Positions 1-11,480 of a stretch of 64,000 bases of DNA are shown piece after piece. The stretch is from Semisulcospira habei. Lineage: Eukaryota; Mollusca; Gastropoda; Semisulcospiridae. Below the pieces are notes generated by a model. It worked only from the letters and a program-made list of their open reading frames with translations, ran no database searches and had not been told where the DNA came from. The stretch spans positions 74,320,727-74,384,726 of the forward strand of contig BTPG01000006.1 of the NCBI GenBank assembly GCA_036245525.1. The letters are read 5' to 3'. Position 1 is the stretch's first letter. Each line of letters opens with the position of its first letter. The translations under genes were made by a program, and so were the position numbers.

Positions 1-151
1 CTATAAAAAATTAAAATCTTTGCCATTTAGAGGTAAAAAAAAAGTGATGCTGCATGCCGCGTGCATTCTGTTGTAATCAGAATGTTACCTTTTTTTTTAA
101 GCGGAGGAATTCGGAACTAGGCAACTTACTATTACATTTTTACACTCGCAG

Positions 152-227
152 GCTATTCATCCCCGCCAAAGTTGTGTACCAGAGCAGCCACGCGGAAAAA
201 TGTCTGCCGGCGAATGAGGAAATTCAG
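152..227 (+). CDS. Putative internal exon of an unidentified plus-strand gene
   Basis: A 76-bp segment lies between a good acceptor (pyrimidine-rich, ending CTCGCAG) and a strong donor (CAG|GTAAGT). It is open in one frame: the first base completes a codon from an earlier exon and 25 codons follow (LFIPAKVVYQSS..., ending in NEEIQ), leaving phase 0. Base composition is more G+C-rich than its surroundings. I do not recognise the peptide. The rest of the gene would lie left of the window. The reading frame runs on past the donor without a stop, so a read-through form cannot be excluded. Confidence 0.35.
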
Positions 228-408
228 GTAAGTTTTTGTTGTAAATCATCTTGTGTGAGTTATGTACTAAAAAAAAGCATTTCTTTCGCTGTTTTGTTGA
301 GAGAACTACATAAGCTTCTTCATTTTGTTGATTCTGACGACAGTTTCTGACTTAGCAATGTATTTTAAAGGTACAAGTCTAAGTTTCTGATGCTTTCACA
401 GTCGAATA

Positions 409-3400
409 CTTACTTACTTACGCCTGTCACCCCTCCCCGGGTATAGGTCGTCAACGAGAGACCTCCAGCAACTCCTGTCCTGTGCTTCTCCTTCGATTTT
501 ACTCCATGTGGTTCCCAGTCTCTTGATGTCTGCTTGGAGGTCTCGACGCCAGGTGTTTCTCGGCCTGCCTCTTTTCCTCTTTCCCTGGGGGTTCCATGAC
601 AATGCCTGCCTAGTGGTACTGGAAGCTGGCTTTCTCAGACTGTGACCAATCCATCCCCATCTTCTTCGCCCAATTTCATTCTCTGCTGTTATCTGCTCTG
701 TTCTCTCCCAGAGTCTGACGTTGCTGATCTTCTCTGGCCAGTGGATTTTCAAAATCTTCTAAGGCAACTGTTTATGAAGATCTGTACCCTGTTGACTGTG
801 TTTTTTTGTCAATCCCCAAGTCACTGCTCCATATAGGAGAACTGCTTTTACGTTGGAGTTGAAAATCCAGACTTTGGTGTGTTGTGACAGCTCTCTTGAA
901 CTCCACACTTTTTTCAACTGGAGAAAGGCTGCTCTGGCTTTACCGATTCGTGCTCTGACATCTGCATCAGTGCTGCCATTTTTTTCTATGATGCTCCCGA
1001 GATAGGTGAAGGACTCCACCTCCTCCAACGGGGTGCCAGCAAGCATGACTGGGTCTTCTCTGGTTGCGTTCAGCCTCATTGCCTTTGTTTTCTGTTTGTG
1101 GATGGTGAGGCCCACTTGGGACGAGATGTCAGCAAGCCTCGTGGTCTTGTCCTGCATTTGTTGATGAGTGTAGGACAGTAAAGCCAAGTCGTCTGCAAAA
1201 TCGAGGTCGTCAAGCTGTGTCCACAGTGTCTACTGTATTCCACTTCGTCTGTGCTCTGTGGTCCTCTTCAAGACCCAGTCTATGGCCAGTAGGAAGAGGA
1301 ACGGAGACAGCAAACACCCCTGCCTGACACCGGTTCTGACCTGGAGCTCCCTGGTGAACTGCCCTTCGTGGATCACGCGACATGTAATGCCATCGTAGCT
1401 GCTCTTGATCAGGTGGACGAGCTTTGTGGGTACACCGTAGTGTCATAGGAATTTCCACAGAGTCTCTCGGTCCACGCTGTCAAATGCTTTCTCGTAATCC
1501 ACAAAGTTGATGTACAGCGGGGAGCTCCACTCCAGAGACTGTTCCACGATGATGCGAAGAGTGGCGATCTGGTCTGTACATGATTGGTTTTTCCTGAATC
1601 CTGCTTGCTGGTCTCTCAGCTGGGGGTCAACGGAGCTCTTCATTCTCTCCAGGTAGATCCTGTTGAAGACCTTTCCTGGTACTGACAGCAAGGTGATTCC
1701 TCTGTAGTTGGAACACTTGCTGAGGTCGCCTTTCTTGGGAAGCTTGATTAGGTACCCCTCCTTCCAGTCAGCCAGCATCACCTCCTCTTCCCAGATCTTT
1801 CCAAACAGTGGGTACAGCATCTCTACTGTTGTCTCTAGGTCTGCTTTCAAAGACTCCGCTGGGATGCCATCTGGCCCTGCTGCTTTGCCGTTCTTCAAAA
1901 ATGCCACTGCTCTTCTGATCTCTTCCCGGCTGGGTCTGTCACAGCTGATGGGTAGGTCGGTCTCTGCTGGCTGGATGTCTGGGGGGTCGGATGGGCTGGG
2001 TCTGTTCAGTAACTCTTCAAAATACTCGGCCCATCTGTCGAGTTGGTCTGCTCTGTCTGCAATAGGCTTGCCTTCTTTGTCTTTTACTGGTTTTTCTGTA
2101 TAGCCATACTTGCCCGACAATCTTCTGGTAATGTCGTAGAGCTGTTTCATGTTGCCGCTGCCTGCTGCATTTTCTGCCTCTGCTGCCAGGCTGTCTGTGT
2201 AGGCCCTCTTGTCTGCCCTGATACTCTTCTTCACCTCGCGGTTGGCTTCCGAGTATTCCTCCTGTGCCCTTGCTTTGGCTGCTCTCGTGCGACTGTTATT
2301 GACAACTGCTTTCTTCTGTTTCCTCACTTCTATCTTCTTCAAGGTCTGTGCCGACAGCCAGTCCTTGTGATGGTGTTTCCTGAACCCTACAGTGTCTTTG
2401 CAGGTTGAGTTCAGCGCCTCTCTAACTGCCTTCCACTGCTGCTCTGTGGTGACCGCCTCCTCTTCATTTACTAGCTCCTGTAGCGCTTGAAACCGGTTGG
2501 ACAGCACCAGTTTGAACTCTTCTCTCACTCCAGTCTCTCTCAAGAGGCCTACATTATAGTGCTGTCTTCTTGTTGTCTCTGTGCAGCTTTTCTTTAACTT
2601 GAGCTTTATTCTTAAGGTAAGCAGATGGTGGTCTGAGGCGACATCTGCTCCCCTCCTCACTCGAACATCTTGAAGGGATCTTCTAAATTTCGTGCTAATG
2701 CAGATATGGTCTATTTGGTTCTCTGTAGTATGGTCAGGTGAGACCCAAGTTGCTTTGTGCATTCTTCTGTGTGAGAAGATGCTGCCTCCAATGACAATTC
2801 TGTTTAGAGCACAAAAGTCTACAAACCTCTCCCCATTCTCACTCATCTCCCCTAGTCCCTGTCTCCCCATCACCTCTTCGTATCCGGTGTTGTCCTCCCC
2901 TATTTTGGCATTAAAATCGCCTATGACGATGGTGATGTCTCGCTCCGCACATTTGTCCACAGCACTCTGGAGTCGGTCATAGAACTCTTGTTTCTCTTCC
3001 TCGTCACTGTCATTAGTGGGCGCATAACACTGGATGACGTTCAGCTTGATCTTTTTCTTGGTTCTAAAGGCTGCTGTGATAATTCTTGGCCCAAGAGGTT
3101 CCCAGGCCATCAGCGCTCTCTGTGCCACTGCTGACAGCATGAATGCTACTCCTTCTGTATGGGGGGCATTCTCCTCTTCATGACCTGAATACAGAATCAT
3201 CTCCCCACTTAACAGCCTTTTCTGGCCAGACTGCCTCCATCTGGCTTCACTGATACCTAGCAGGGAAAGGTTGTACTTTTGCATTTCCGCTGCTATCTGG
3301 GCGGCCTTGCCGCTCTGGTACATGGTCTTGACATTCCATGTGCCCATGGTTGTGTCCCTGGATAGAGAGAGGTGGCTCGGTCCTGTGGCTTCCGAAGACT

Positions 3401-3689
3401 TCCGGCTTTCACCACAGGATGTCATAAATCTTCTGGTATAAGAACCTTCCTTCCTCCTCCAGGAAAGAAATTGCTGTTTGTCTTTTCGCCGGCGTTTTTG
3501 TAGCTATTTCCATATTTGCAGGGTGGGGAAGCGACCCCCACGCCCAACCCCCTTACTAGGAGGACCAGGGGTTTTCTGTCGGGGTCACCTTCCCTTAGAC
3601 CATGTTGGTTCACGGCACCTTATTTCATTCGGTGCACCCCTCTCACGAGGGACCCCCCATCCACCACGCCATATGGTCCCAGTGCGAGG
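409..3689 (-). mobile_element. RTE-clade non-LTR retrotransposon, near full length
   Basis: The 3.28-kb element has its 5' end near 3689 and its 3' end near 409. It is bounded by a perfect 15-bp direct repeat, TTTCACAGTCGAATA, at 394-408 and 3690-3704. The minus-strand 3' end is a short GTAA-type repeat tail, as in RTE elements. The body encodes an AP-type endonuclease and a reverse transcriptase. The intact TSD implies a fairly recent insertion, but the ORF is already broken. A 5'-truncated copy lies at 31319-31833. Confidence 0.93.
414..3425 (-). pseudogene. RTE endonuclease-reverse transcriptase ORF, disrupted
   Basis: The first 660 codons (3425 to 1443) are open. The endonuclease shows TWNVKTM, GISEARW, YAPTND, IVIGDFNAKIG and a terminal SDHHLL catalytic motif. 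The reverse transcriptase follows with GKAAGPDGIPAE, NYRGITLLS and motif A (VDYEKAFDSVD). An in-frame TGA then interrupts, probably a CGA arginine codon lost by CpG decay. A TAG lies near 1231, just before the FADD catalytic box, and a frameshift near 755 precedes the C-terminal segment ([14 protein letters not shown], as in RTE proteins). The protein would nick target DNA and prime reverse transcription there; this copy cannot make it. Confidence 0.9.
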
Positions 3690-3704
3690 TTTCACAGTCG
3701 AATA

Positions 3705-5095
3705 TCAACATAAAAAAAAAAAAAAGGTTTAATTGAGGTACCCAAATTGTCTTTGTTGTGAAGATTATGTACACAATACACTTATGTATAATTTTAATCT
3801 TCTCGATCTCTAAGAGTTAGAATGAAAGCAATTGATATTGTACACAAAATTATAAATAGTTAAATTTCGTCAAGCACCAACTCCACCCCTGCTGATTTTG
3901 GTTTTAAGCAAGGTTGTACCAATCTTTCCATCCTTAAAGCATTTTCATCATTTGATTGAAATTTGCCCAAGATTATCATAAATGTGGCCATATCGCTTTT
4001 CTAGGATTTCAGAATCCAAATAGCATAATACCTGACAGACCTTAGGTCGTTTTGAGGCATTTTGCAGAAAAAAATATTAAATAAGAGATGTGCATAACTT
4101 TACTATAAGCATTGTATTCAGTGTTGTCAGTTTATGTACACATCATCATAATATGAAATAGTTTTGTTGTGGAAGAGATGACATCATGTTTTTACAGTAC
4201 TGCATTAGTTATCATGAGTTTCACACAAGTCATACATACTGATGCAATCGTGGCTAAAAAAAACTTTGTTTAACCATCAAAAACTAGTCGGTCTGTTGTG
4301 AAATTATGTACTCAACCAGTTGTCCACCATTTGTCCACATATTCTTCTTCCTCCCTCCCCCCCCCCCCCCCCCCATCCCCCCGGACAGAAATCAAGTTGC
4401 CATTAATACAGTGTAGCTGTTGTGCTGGTATGATTTTGTTTTGCTTTTCTTTAATTTGGATGCTATTTTAAGCATGTTCCTTGCAATGTCATGTTGTGAA
4501 GTTATGTACTTCAGGACCTCATTCAGCATTTTTGACCAGTGTATTAGGATGTATGCCTGTTTTGTGGTAGTTCTTACCATGGTTATGTGCATCTCTGAAA
4601 ACCACAAATACATGTACCAATTAGAATGCATTTGTAGCCATTTTCATGTCTAAAAAGTGTCTTATTTACAAAAAATAGACATGTCTATCATTGCCAGCCT
4701 ATATTTCATACTACTTACATTGAAAGCTGTTTTCATTTTTTTAGCTGTGAAAATAAGTATCACAACCACTGATTTGTTCTGTTTAAGTAATGGTGTTTTT
4801 TAACCAGGCTTTGAGTACTGGAGAGATCATTTTCTTTTGAAAATTGCTAAATGTTGTCAAGTTATACACTTTCTTTTTCCTAAGAATGATCAGTTTCTTT
4901 GCTTTCAGTCTAGCTGATAAGATTATTTAACAATCTTGCCAAGATGATTTTTGTACTGATGAGCTTTTTGGCATTATTGCTGTGGAAACATGTGTAGTAA
5001 ACTTCTGTGATGGTGTAAATGGTTATGTACATAATGCTAACTGTTTGTGCATTGAAATAACAGAAATAAAGGTTTTATCATCACACAAATACCAC
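3705..5095 (+). other. Possible 3' UTR of the plus-strand gene
   Basis: About 1.4 kb of A+T-rich sequence has no long ORF and no recognisable transposon. It ends with AATAAA at 5065-5070. The octamer TTATGTAC recurs in it near 3765, 4131, 4303, 4502 and 5022, and also upstream at about 259. One copy is followed by ATAA, giving TGTACATA, which fits the Pumilio-type UGUANAUA element. That this is a UTR is inference. Confidence 0.35.
5065..5070 (+). promoter_or_regulatory. Candidate polyadenylation signal AATAAA
   Basis: A canonical AATAAA is followed by a T-rich stretch (GGTTTTATCATC) within 20 bp. It could end the plus-strand gene suggested by the exon at 152-227. No transcript evidence is available here. 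Confidence 0.35.
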
Positions 5096-5339
5096 AGGAT
5101 GTGGCGTCTTGTTTTGAATTTGATGTCATATGTCTGTATCTTTAAATATGGAATTTAATTTTGGCTTTGGAGTGTCACAACTTCGTCACAGTAAATCTGA
5201 GCCAGGGCCATATTTTTGTTTGGGACATTTAAGTAACCTGACTCAGAAGGTGGCTAGGGTGGAGACCGCCCTTTCAAAATGCTCTGGTGGGAGGGGGCTG
5301 CGGGGTTCTCTCGACTGGCCAAGAAAATCAAAGGTGTGA

Positions 5340-5555
5340 GAGTGGGGAAGGGGAAGGAGGGGGGGGGGGGGGGGGGGCTGAGGCCCTCTGCATTGCTACA
5401 AAAATCAAAAAGAGGTGTGTGTGTGTGGGCCAGTTGGATAAGTGAGCTTAATTATAGTCCGCGCCAGCCACTAAGCAAGGTGCTCTGCTATGCCACAGGA
5501 GTAAGCTCGTGCATGCAACTGACCCCTAACATCTGGGGGGGGGGGGGGGGGGGAA
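5340..5555. repeat. Two long poly-G tracts
   Basis: Uninterrupted G runs of about 19 bases occur near 5359-5377 and 5535-5553, with GGG clusters beside them. They can form G-quadruplexes and are prone to length errors in sequencing. ORFs crossing them are artefacts. Confidence 0.7.
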
Positions 5556-5759
5556 TAAAAATGTAGGAGAAGTTCAGCAATACTAATTGGCAAAACAAAT
5601 TTTTGCGGTAAATAAAGGGTCCTCACGCCCACGTGGGTGCCAGAGTTTCATTGCGTGTTTCCCACAGAACAAACAAATTTTCAGAAAGTAAAGGATGGGA
5701 ATTACAATGAATTTAACTTTCAATTTTTTCCTTCAGTGAAGGGGTTACGTTATAAGATG

Positions 5760-6140
5760 TTTAACTTACAGTAATCCCTAAAAGCAGTCTCTTTTCTGAC
5801 GTTTTGTCAGTCTGACACATAAAATTGTTCTCTCATAGTTAGCAGGGCCCGTCTCATATTCACGAAATCAAATGTACTGGTGTAATACAAGTTTGTACGT
5901 ACACTGATTTACTCTGTCATTCAGTGACCCCTAAAAAATAACATAGTCTCCACTGGGGCATTTTGGGTTTGCAGTCATACACATAAACGTGTTCTCTCAG
6001 GTCTCAAAAGTTGTGTCATTAATGCAGACTTGTACCTACACTGACCTACTCTGTCATTCAGCAAATTCTAAACAAATTAGTATCAACTGGGGCATTTTTC
6101 GCTTATGCTGTCTGACACATAAAAATGTTCTCTCTGGGGC
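5760..6140. repeat. Degenerate tandem repeat, about 3 units
   Basis: A unit of roughly 135-165 bp recurs. Landmarks are CACATAAA followed by GTTCTCTC near 5815, 5980 and 6115, TACTCTGTCATTCAG near 5909 and 6047, and CACTGGGGCATTTT-like strings. No ORF or transposon end is evident. Confidence 0.6.
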
Positions 6141-6673
6141 CCCTCTCTCGCTCGCTCTATCGCCGCCGCTGAGGCGTGGAACATAACAACGCGCGTAAGT
6201 TGAGCCACGTATAGTTCAATCGCCGAGACGAGTCGACTGCCGTGAAAGTTACATGATCTCCGTTACAGCTGAATGGTTTACCGACAGGCACAAGTCACAA
6301 GCTCTTAAAAATACAGAACAGGGCATTGTCAACAAGTACTCGAAGACTTGCATGCGTCGTTGAACGTATTATTGAGTGTTTGCGGTTTGTGTACGATAAG
6401 GTTAGTTCTTGGGTGCGCCGGTGACTTTTGTCCGTTCTTAATCTGCAAGAGGCACAGATCTTCACTACATGTCTGTTTAACCCCTTCACTGCAGCTGAGA
6501 AAAAGTGACTGCGATCCAACTGCATGAGACATAGGCTCGACTGTAAGATCCAAAATCACAGATCAACACACACGATATAGATATACATCTTAAGTCTCTT
6601 CGTGGTGGACTAAATGCTCTGTCAGCCGAACTATAAATGTTCATATATGATGTTCATACATGAATGAACCCAT

Positions 6674-6876
6674 TTAACCCCTCCGCCACAGCTCCCCAAT
6701 TTTGGAGGTGTTACCGACCGATTATGTAGCAGCTGCCAGAGATGAATTGACCATGTTAATTCAAGGGTAGTGTCAGATTAGCTTGGCGCCTGTAGGCACC
6801 AAGCTAATCTGGCACTGCCCTTGAATTATCATGGTCAACCCATCTCCTGCTAGTGTGTTGGGGCTAAATGGGTTAA
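6674..6876. mobile_element. Palindromic MITE, family A, TTAA-flanked
   Basis: This 203-bp element starts TTAACCCC and ends GGGTTAA. Its core is a long hairpin: the arm AATTCAAGGGTAGTGTCAGA... is the inverse of ...TCTGGCACTGCCCTTGAATT. TTAA at both borders matches the target site of piggyBac-like transposons. It has no coding capacity. Related copies lie at 10782, 11481, 21170, 25395, 25741, 26753, 41910 and 58701. Confidence 0.8.
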
Positions 6877-7746
6877 TGGACTATGAATGCTGGTAATGAA
6901 TTACAACCAATGTCACAGATATGGCAGAAATGTGTCCAGTTAATTCTACAACAGGCACACACACTAGGGAGATGGGGGAGGGGGGAGGGGGGGGGGAGAG
7001 AGAGAGAGTCCCTCATCCATCCTAATTTCCACCTAAAAGACTGCAAGAGACATAGATTCACATGATCCCCTGCAGTCGCTAATCATTGAGGACATTACTA
7101 TATAATAATATTCTGAGAGAGAGAGAGAGACAAGTGAGCAAACATAAGGATGACTTCCCGACATTACCCCATCAACACCCAAGACAGCAGATACATACAG
7201 ACATCGGATTAGATACTATTAGAAATCATAGATAATGTCTATGTAACCACTGCAGATTTCCTTATAGAAAAACCTATCTACATACTTACTGCACACGTGT
7301 TGATCTAACCAGCAAGATGTGTTACATAACTTGATACCCACATAGCCCTGCCCCCCTCCCTCCCCTGGACTGGATATTATTCAAAATCATGGACAATGTC
7401 TATCCTGTAACAACTGCAGATTTAGTATGTAGATAAATCCACCTGCCTGCAGCACACATCTGTTGGTCTGACCAGCAAGATGCATTACATAATATGTACT
7501 CACATGAGCTCGCCCCTATGCACCCCCTCCCAAAATTACAAGGGACCATAAGGGCATAAGGCTCTATGCCTTCAGGTGGGAGGTGTTCAACCATGTCCAG
7601 CTGTGAATTTGAAAATGTCCTGTTGCTGGTTCCCAATTCATGGTGAGGTCAAGGTTACAGGTTCATAATGGCTGAGTCAGTATTACTAGCCCTTGCTGTG
7701 CCTGGTAGAAATAATCATCAGTCAACCATATATGTCCATACTATCA

Positions 7747-8369
7747 ACAAGAATGACAAAGCCCTTAAGGCTCACATGCATGACCAATCAGGATACTTAA
7801 TCTAACCAGGTCACTGAAATAAGCAAGTGTTCTAACATGAAAAAAAGTGTTGGCTGCAAAAATGTATGCATTCTTTACTTTTGTCAACCTCCCATGACCC
7901 TTGACCTTTGTGAGTAGTGAACTAAATTAATATACAATGTACATGTACATAGAAAGGTCTTATCATCAGCTAGCTTTCTGCTACATTTTGTTGAAAAGTT
8001 TAGCATAAATCCTGATATAAACTAAAATTCTACCCAAAAAATAAACATCGTTAGCCGATCTCTTGAAGGTCATAAAAATTAATATCCATAGAAAAGTCTT
8101 ACCTTCAGGCACCAAGTTTGGGTTTGAAGTTGAAAAGGGTATTGTGAAAAAAAACAATTTCTGTCTAAATATGGGTTTTTTTGGTTTTTTTTTACCTATT
8201 TCTGGATGCCACAAAGTATCTTTGGGCCAAGTTGGTAGTCTGTGTCTTGAATAGCCAACTTAGTCTCCGAGAAAATGACAATGTCAAAGTTTACCATGGA
8301 CACCAGATGCCCACCAGATGCTGGATGGCCCAATACATACTCACTTTTGCTATCGCATGTAAACCAAAC
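7747..8369 (+). repeat. H-family element, short copy
   Basis: It begins with CAAGAATGACAAAGCCCTTA and GGCTCACATG and ends with CACTTTTGCTATCGCATGTA. Inside is one recognisable core monomer (GGTCATAAAAATTAATATCC, then TTACCTTCAGG, then CAAGTTTGGGTTTGAAGTTG). This is the smallest H copy in the window. The termini form a weak inverted repeat (GGCTCACRTG / CATGTGAGCC in better copies). Confidence 0.65.
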
Positions 8370-8464
8370 AATTACTGGACTTTCCACAAGCACCCGTTTT
8401 GTTGTCTTACTTCTTTATGTATGAAGACACTGACACCATATAGTTTCAACCTACAGAGTGTAAA

Positions 8465-8676
8465 TTAACCCTTATCATTCTGATACACCCATTGCTTGAA
8501 ATAAATTTGCCTAATAGTTCAAGGGTGGTGCCAGAATAGCTTGGCGCCTCAGGTGTCAAGCTATTCTGGCACCACCCTTGAACTAAAACAGTTGATCTAT
8601 CTCCTAATCTGTAATGTAGCCTTCATAGGGCAGTAAGCAAATTTTACAAAATCAGCATCAGGATGTAATGGGTTAA
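8465..8676. mobile_element. Palindromic MITE, family B, TTAA-flanked
   Basis: This 212-bp element starts TTAACCC and ends GGGTTAA. The hairpin arm GTTCAAGGGTGGTGCCAGAA and its inverse flank a short loop (GCGCCTCAGG). CTGATACACCCATTGCTTGA and a matching inverted CATCAGGATG flank the hairpin. It is non-coding. Further copies are at 8826, 10574, 22318, 47914 and 55053. Confidence 0.8.
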
Positions 8677-8825
8677 GCGAGAGTAGTGGGAAAATTGACC
8701 GTCAAAATGAGTTCGGCTCTGTGAAGGCAAAAAACACAAGTCTATTTATTGAGAAAAGCAAGATTTTTCATAAAATTGCACTGAGCATCTCGCTTTTCAC
8801 AGAAACGGACTTGCTGTCTTTTGCC

Positions 8826-9028
8826 TTAACCCTTTTCACCCTGATACACCAATTGCTTGAAATAAATTTGACTATGACAGTTCAAGGGTAGTGCCAGAAT
8901 AGCTTGGCACCTGAGGCGCCAAGCTATTCTGGCGCCACCTTGAACTAAAACGGTTGTTCTATCTCCTAGCCTTTATAGGACAATATGCAAATTTATGAAA
9001 ACATCAGCCTCAGGATGGAATGGGCTAA
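8826..9028. mobile_element. Palindromic MITE, family B, second copy
   Basis: It starts TTAACCCTTTTCACC and ends CAGGATGGAATGGGCTAA; the right TTAA has decayed to CTAA. The hairpin is nearly intact. It lies only 150 bp from the copy at 8465. Confidence 0.75.
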
Positions 9029-9345
9029 TTCATAGGCAGAATTGCTGAAGGATACAAGGCAATGAGGTATACAAACACTCCTTGATTATACATGTATGCT
9101 CTGTCAGCCATGCCACTTCTCACACTAACATAATTATACAAGTAAAGAGTCCTTAAGCTTTAACACTTGCTTCTGCAAAAGGCATGTATTAATATATTCT
9201 CAAAAGCCCCAGTATGACAAGCTGTGAGTCTTGCAGGCAGGGATAAAACTCATTTACATCCTCTGGCCGAGGAAGTCATCTGCGCATATCATCGAAAAGT
9301 AAACACTATATAATTGCAAGAGGCACATTTCCTCAGTAGCAACAC

Positions 9346-9369
9346 CCCCCCCCCCCCCCCCCCCCCCCC
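9346..9369. repeat. Poly-C tract
   Basis: A run of about 24 C residues, followed by CACCGAATTTACAGG. Length is uncertain and it has no coding meaning. Confidence 0.6.
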
Positions 9370-9599
9370 ACCGAATTTACAGGAGCTCACAAGGATCAAT
9401 GCCTCTTGCTGGCCCTAGTTTGTAACCATGCTCCTTGGCCGAACAGGGTTCCTGCGTGTTGAGTTTAGGAAGGTTTCACACACAAACACAACTTGCGATC
9501 ACTGGTAGTGAAGGGGTCAAGTCACTAATCCCTGAGGATGAACTTATCCAATTCTGGAGATATCATCTGAAGTCTACGTCTCAGATCTACATAAGACAG

Positions 9600-10090
9600 A
9601 TCGATCATGACAGCTCAAGGGTGGTGTCAAAAAAGCTTGGAGCCCACAGCTGCCAAGGTATTCTGACACCATCCTTGAACTATAATTGGCCGATCCATAT
9701 TTTGCCATAGCTTGTCAGGGCTTACCGACCCAACTGGAACAACCACATCTAAGTTTTAAAAAAATCACTCCTGTCTCATAGTGGACTTTTCCTACTTTGT
9801 GTCTGTAATACTATGAACCAGCTGAGGAAAGTGGATCAGCCATACAAGAGACACAAACTCTCATGAACTCCCCCACTTGCAGGGGCTCATAAGCATTTAT
9901 GTCTCTTGTTGGTCCTGTGTTCCTCATGTCTATTTTTGGTCCTATTTAGATCTGTGTTTTTTTACAGCGAATGTCAGTGCGTTTTAGACTGCAATTCATG
10001 ATCACTGGCCGCAAGGAGGTTAAAGGGTAGTGGCGGACAAACCTGACACCTGCCTACCTTAAACTGACACTATCCCTGAACTATCATGGC
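9600..10090. repeat. Two decayed hairpins of the A/B type
   Basis: Near 9608-9684, CAGCTCAAGGGTGGTGTC is followed by an imperfect inverse ending ATCCTTGAACTATAATTGG. Near 10020-10085, AAAGGGTAGTGGCGGACAAA pairs imperfectly with CTGACACTATCCCTGAACTA. A third decayed hairpin (near 9875-9930) resembles the CTCATGAG family described at 15872. All look like old MITE remnants. Confidence 0.55.
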
Positions 10091-10573
10091 CCATCCAGGG
10101 TTCTCTATATGTCAATGTGTTAAACACAAATACAGTTCACACTTGGGTCTTATAGAATAATATATGTCTGGTCAGACTTCGTCAAAGCAAAACGTTGGTT
10201 TACAGTCCAAATCAGAATTAAGTCTGGTCACAATCCTGACAAGTTTGGTCACGGTCTACTTAATGCTACAAGTCTGTTTTGTTCAACGTGACTGTAGTTT
10301 GAATTACATACCACGCAAGATCAGTTTGCTGTACACAAGTGTTATAGCCAGTGCATAAGCACTCACTGACTGAACACACCATCAAACCATAAGGATTCTA
10401 TGCTTACAAACAAATATCAAGTTTGTTAAACAAAAATTAATGTTAGATAAACAAATAAATGAAACGGACTGGAATAAAATGGCATAAAATAATGACACAA
10501 AACTGAACTATTATATTTGTTCCAAGAATGACAAAGAAATAAATGGGGGAAAAAAGTCATTTAGCTCGATCAT

Positions 10574-10785
10574 TTAACCCATCACATCCTGAGGCTGATT
10601 TTGTAAAATTTGTTTATTGTCCTATGAAGGCTCCATTAAATATTAGGAGATAGATCAACTGTTTTAGTTCAAGGGTGGTGCCAGAATAGCTTGGCATCTG
10701 AGGCGCCAAGCTACTCTGGCACCACCCTTGAACTATCAGTCAAATTTATTTCAAGCGATGGGTGTATCAGGATGAAAAGGGTTAA
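10574..10785. mobile_element. Palindromic MITE, family B, sharing its TTAA with the next element
   Basis: It starts TTAACCCATCACATCCTG and ends AGGATGAAAAGGGTTAA. The hairpin is almost perfect. The right-hand TTAA (10782-10785) is also the left-hand TTAA of the family A element that follows. Confidence 0.8.
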
Positions 10786-10975
10786 CCCCAGGGCCGCATT
10801 TCCCAATTTAGGAGTTACTTAATGACTGCACCAGTTGCAGGAGATGAATCAATCATGGTAATTTAAGGGTAGTGCAAGATTAGCTTGACGCCATCAGGCA
10901 CCAAGCTAATCTGGCACTACCCTTAAATTATTATGGTTGATCCATCTCAGCTGCTGTGGTGCATAATAGGTCAAG
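10782..10975. mobile_element. Palindromic MITE, family A, abutting family B
   Basis: It starts TTAACCCCAGGGC. The hairpin arm TAATTTAAGGGTAGTGCAAG pairs with its inverse ending ACCCTTAAATTA. The right border is decayed (ATAGGTCAA instead of GGGTTAA). The two elements together give over 400 bp of back-to-back hairpins. Confidence 0.75.
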
Positions 10976-11039
10976 CGTTGGGACAAATAGGTCAAACTAG
11001 TACTAAGCTGAAGTGGCCCAACTCACTAAGCTCTGCAGG

Positions 11040-11205
11040 TGAGCCTTGGGGGGAGGCGGGGGGGATGGATGTGGGGGGGGGAGGGGGTGGATGTGGTGTG
11101 TGTGTGTGTGGGGGAGGTTGGGGGGTGGATGTGGGGTGGGGGGTTTGGGGGGGGGCTCCACGCAACCCCTGGAACACCTCCAAGATCCACCCCTGATTGA
11201 TCATA
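11040..11205. repeat. G-rich low-complexity tract with a transposon-like end
   Basis: About 120 bp of G with GT and GGA interruptions, ending in CAACCCCTGGAACACCTCC and AGATCCACCCCTG. The last part resembles the end of the element at 12582-12992. Long open frames across this tract are compositional artefacts. Confidence 0.55.
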
Positions 11206-11480
11206 GTTGATCCATATTTTCTTGTAGTGTGCTGGGGCTGAATGGTGTAATACCACACTGAACTCCAGCAATGAAGCCATTAACATCACTTCAAAACTAC
11301 AGCAAAGTTGCTATGCAATGTGATCATGCAACAGCATACGTGTACACCTATCTAGCGAAATGGACACCCATGACAACTCAAGGGTAGTACCTCTTTAACT
11401 TAGCACTTGGTCAAGTGCTGACCTACTCAGGCCCTACCCTTATTACTTGACTTCAGCTGTGTCGGGGCAAAATATCCCAT

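Noticed and set aside
1708..2982. Three long plus-strand open frames over the RTE element
   Set aside because: They are antisense shadows of the minus-strand endonuclease-reverse transcriptase, which shows all family motifs.
10933..11289. Open frames rich in Gly (plus) or Pro/His/Thr (minus)
   Set aside because: They come from a G-rich low-complexity tract; no domain and no splice context.
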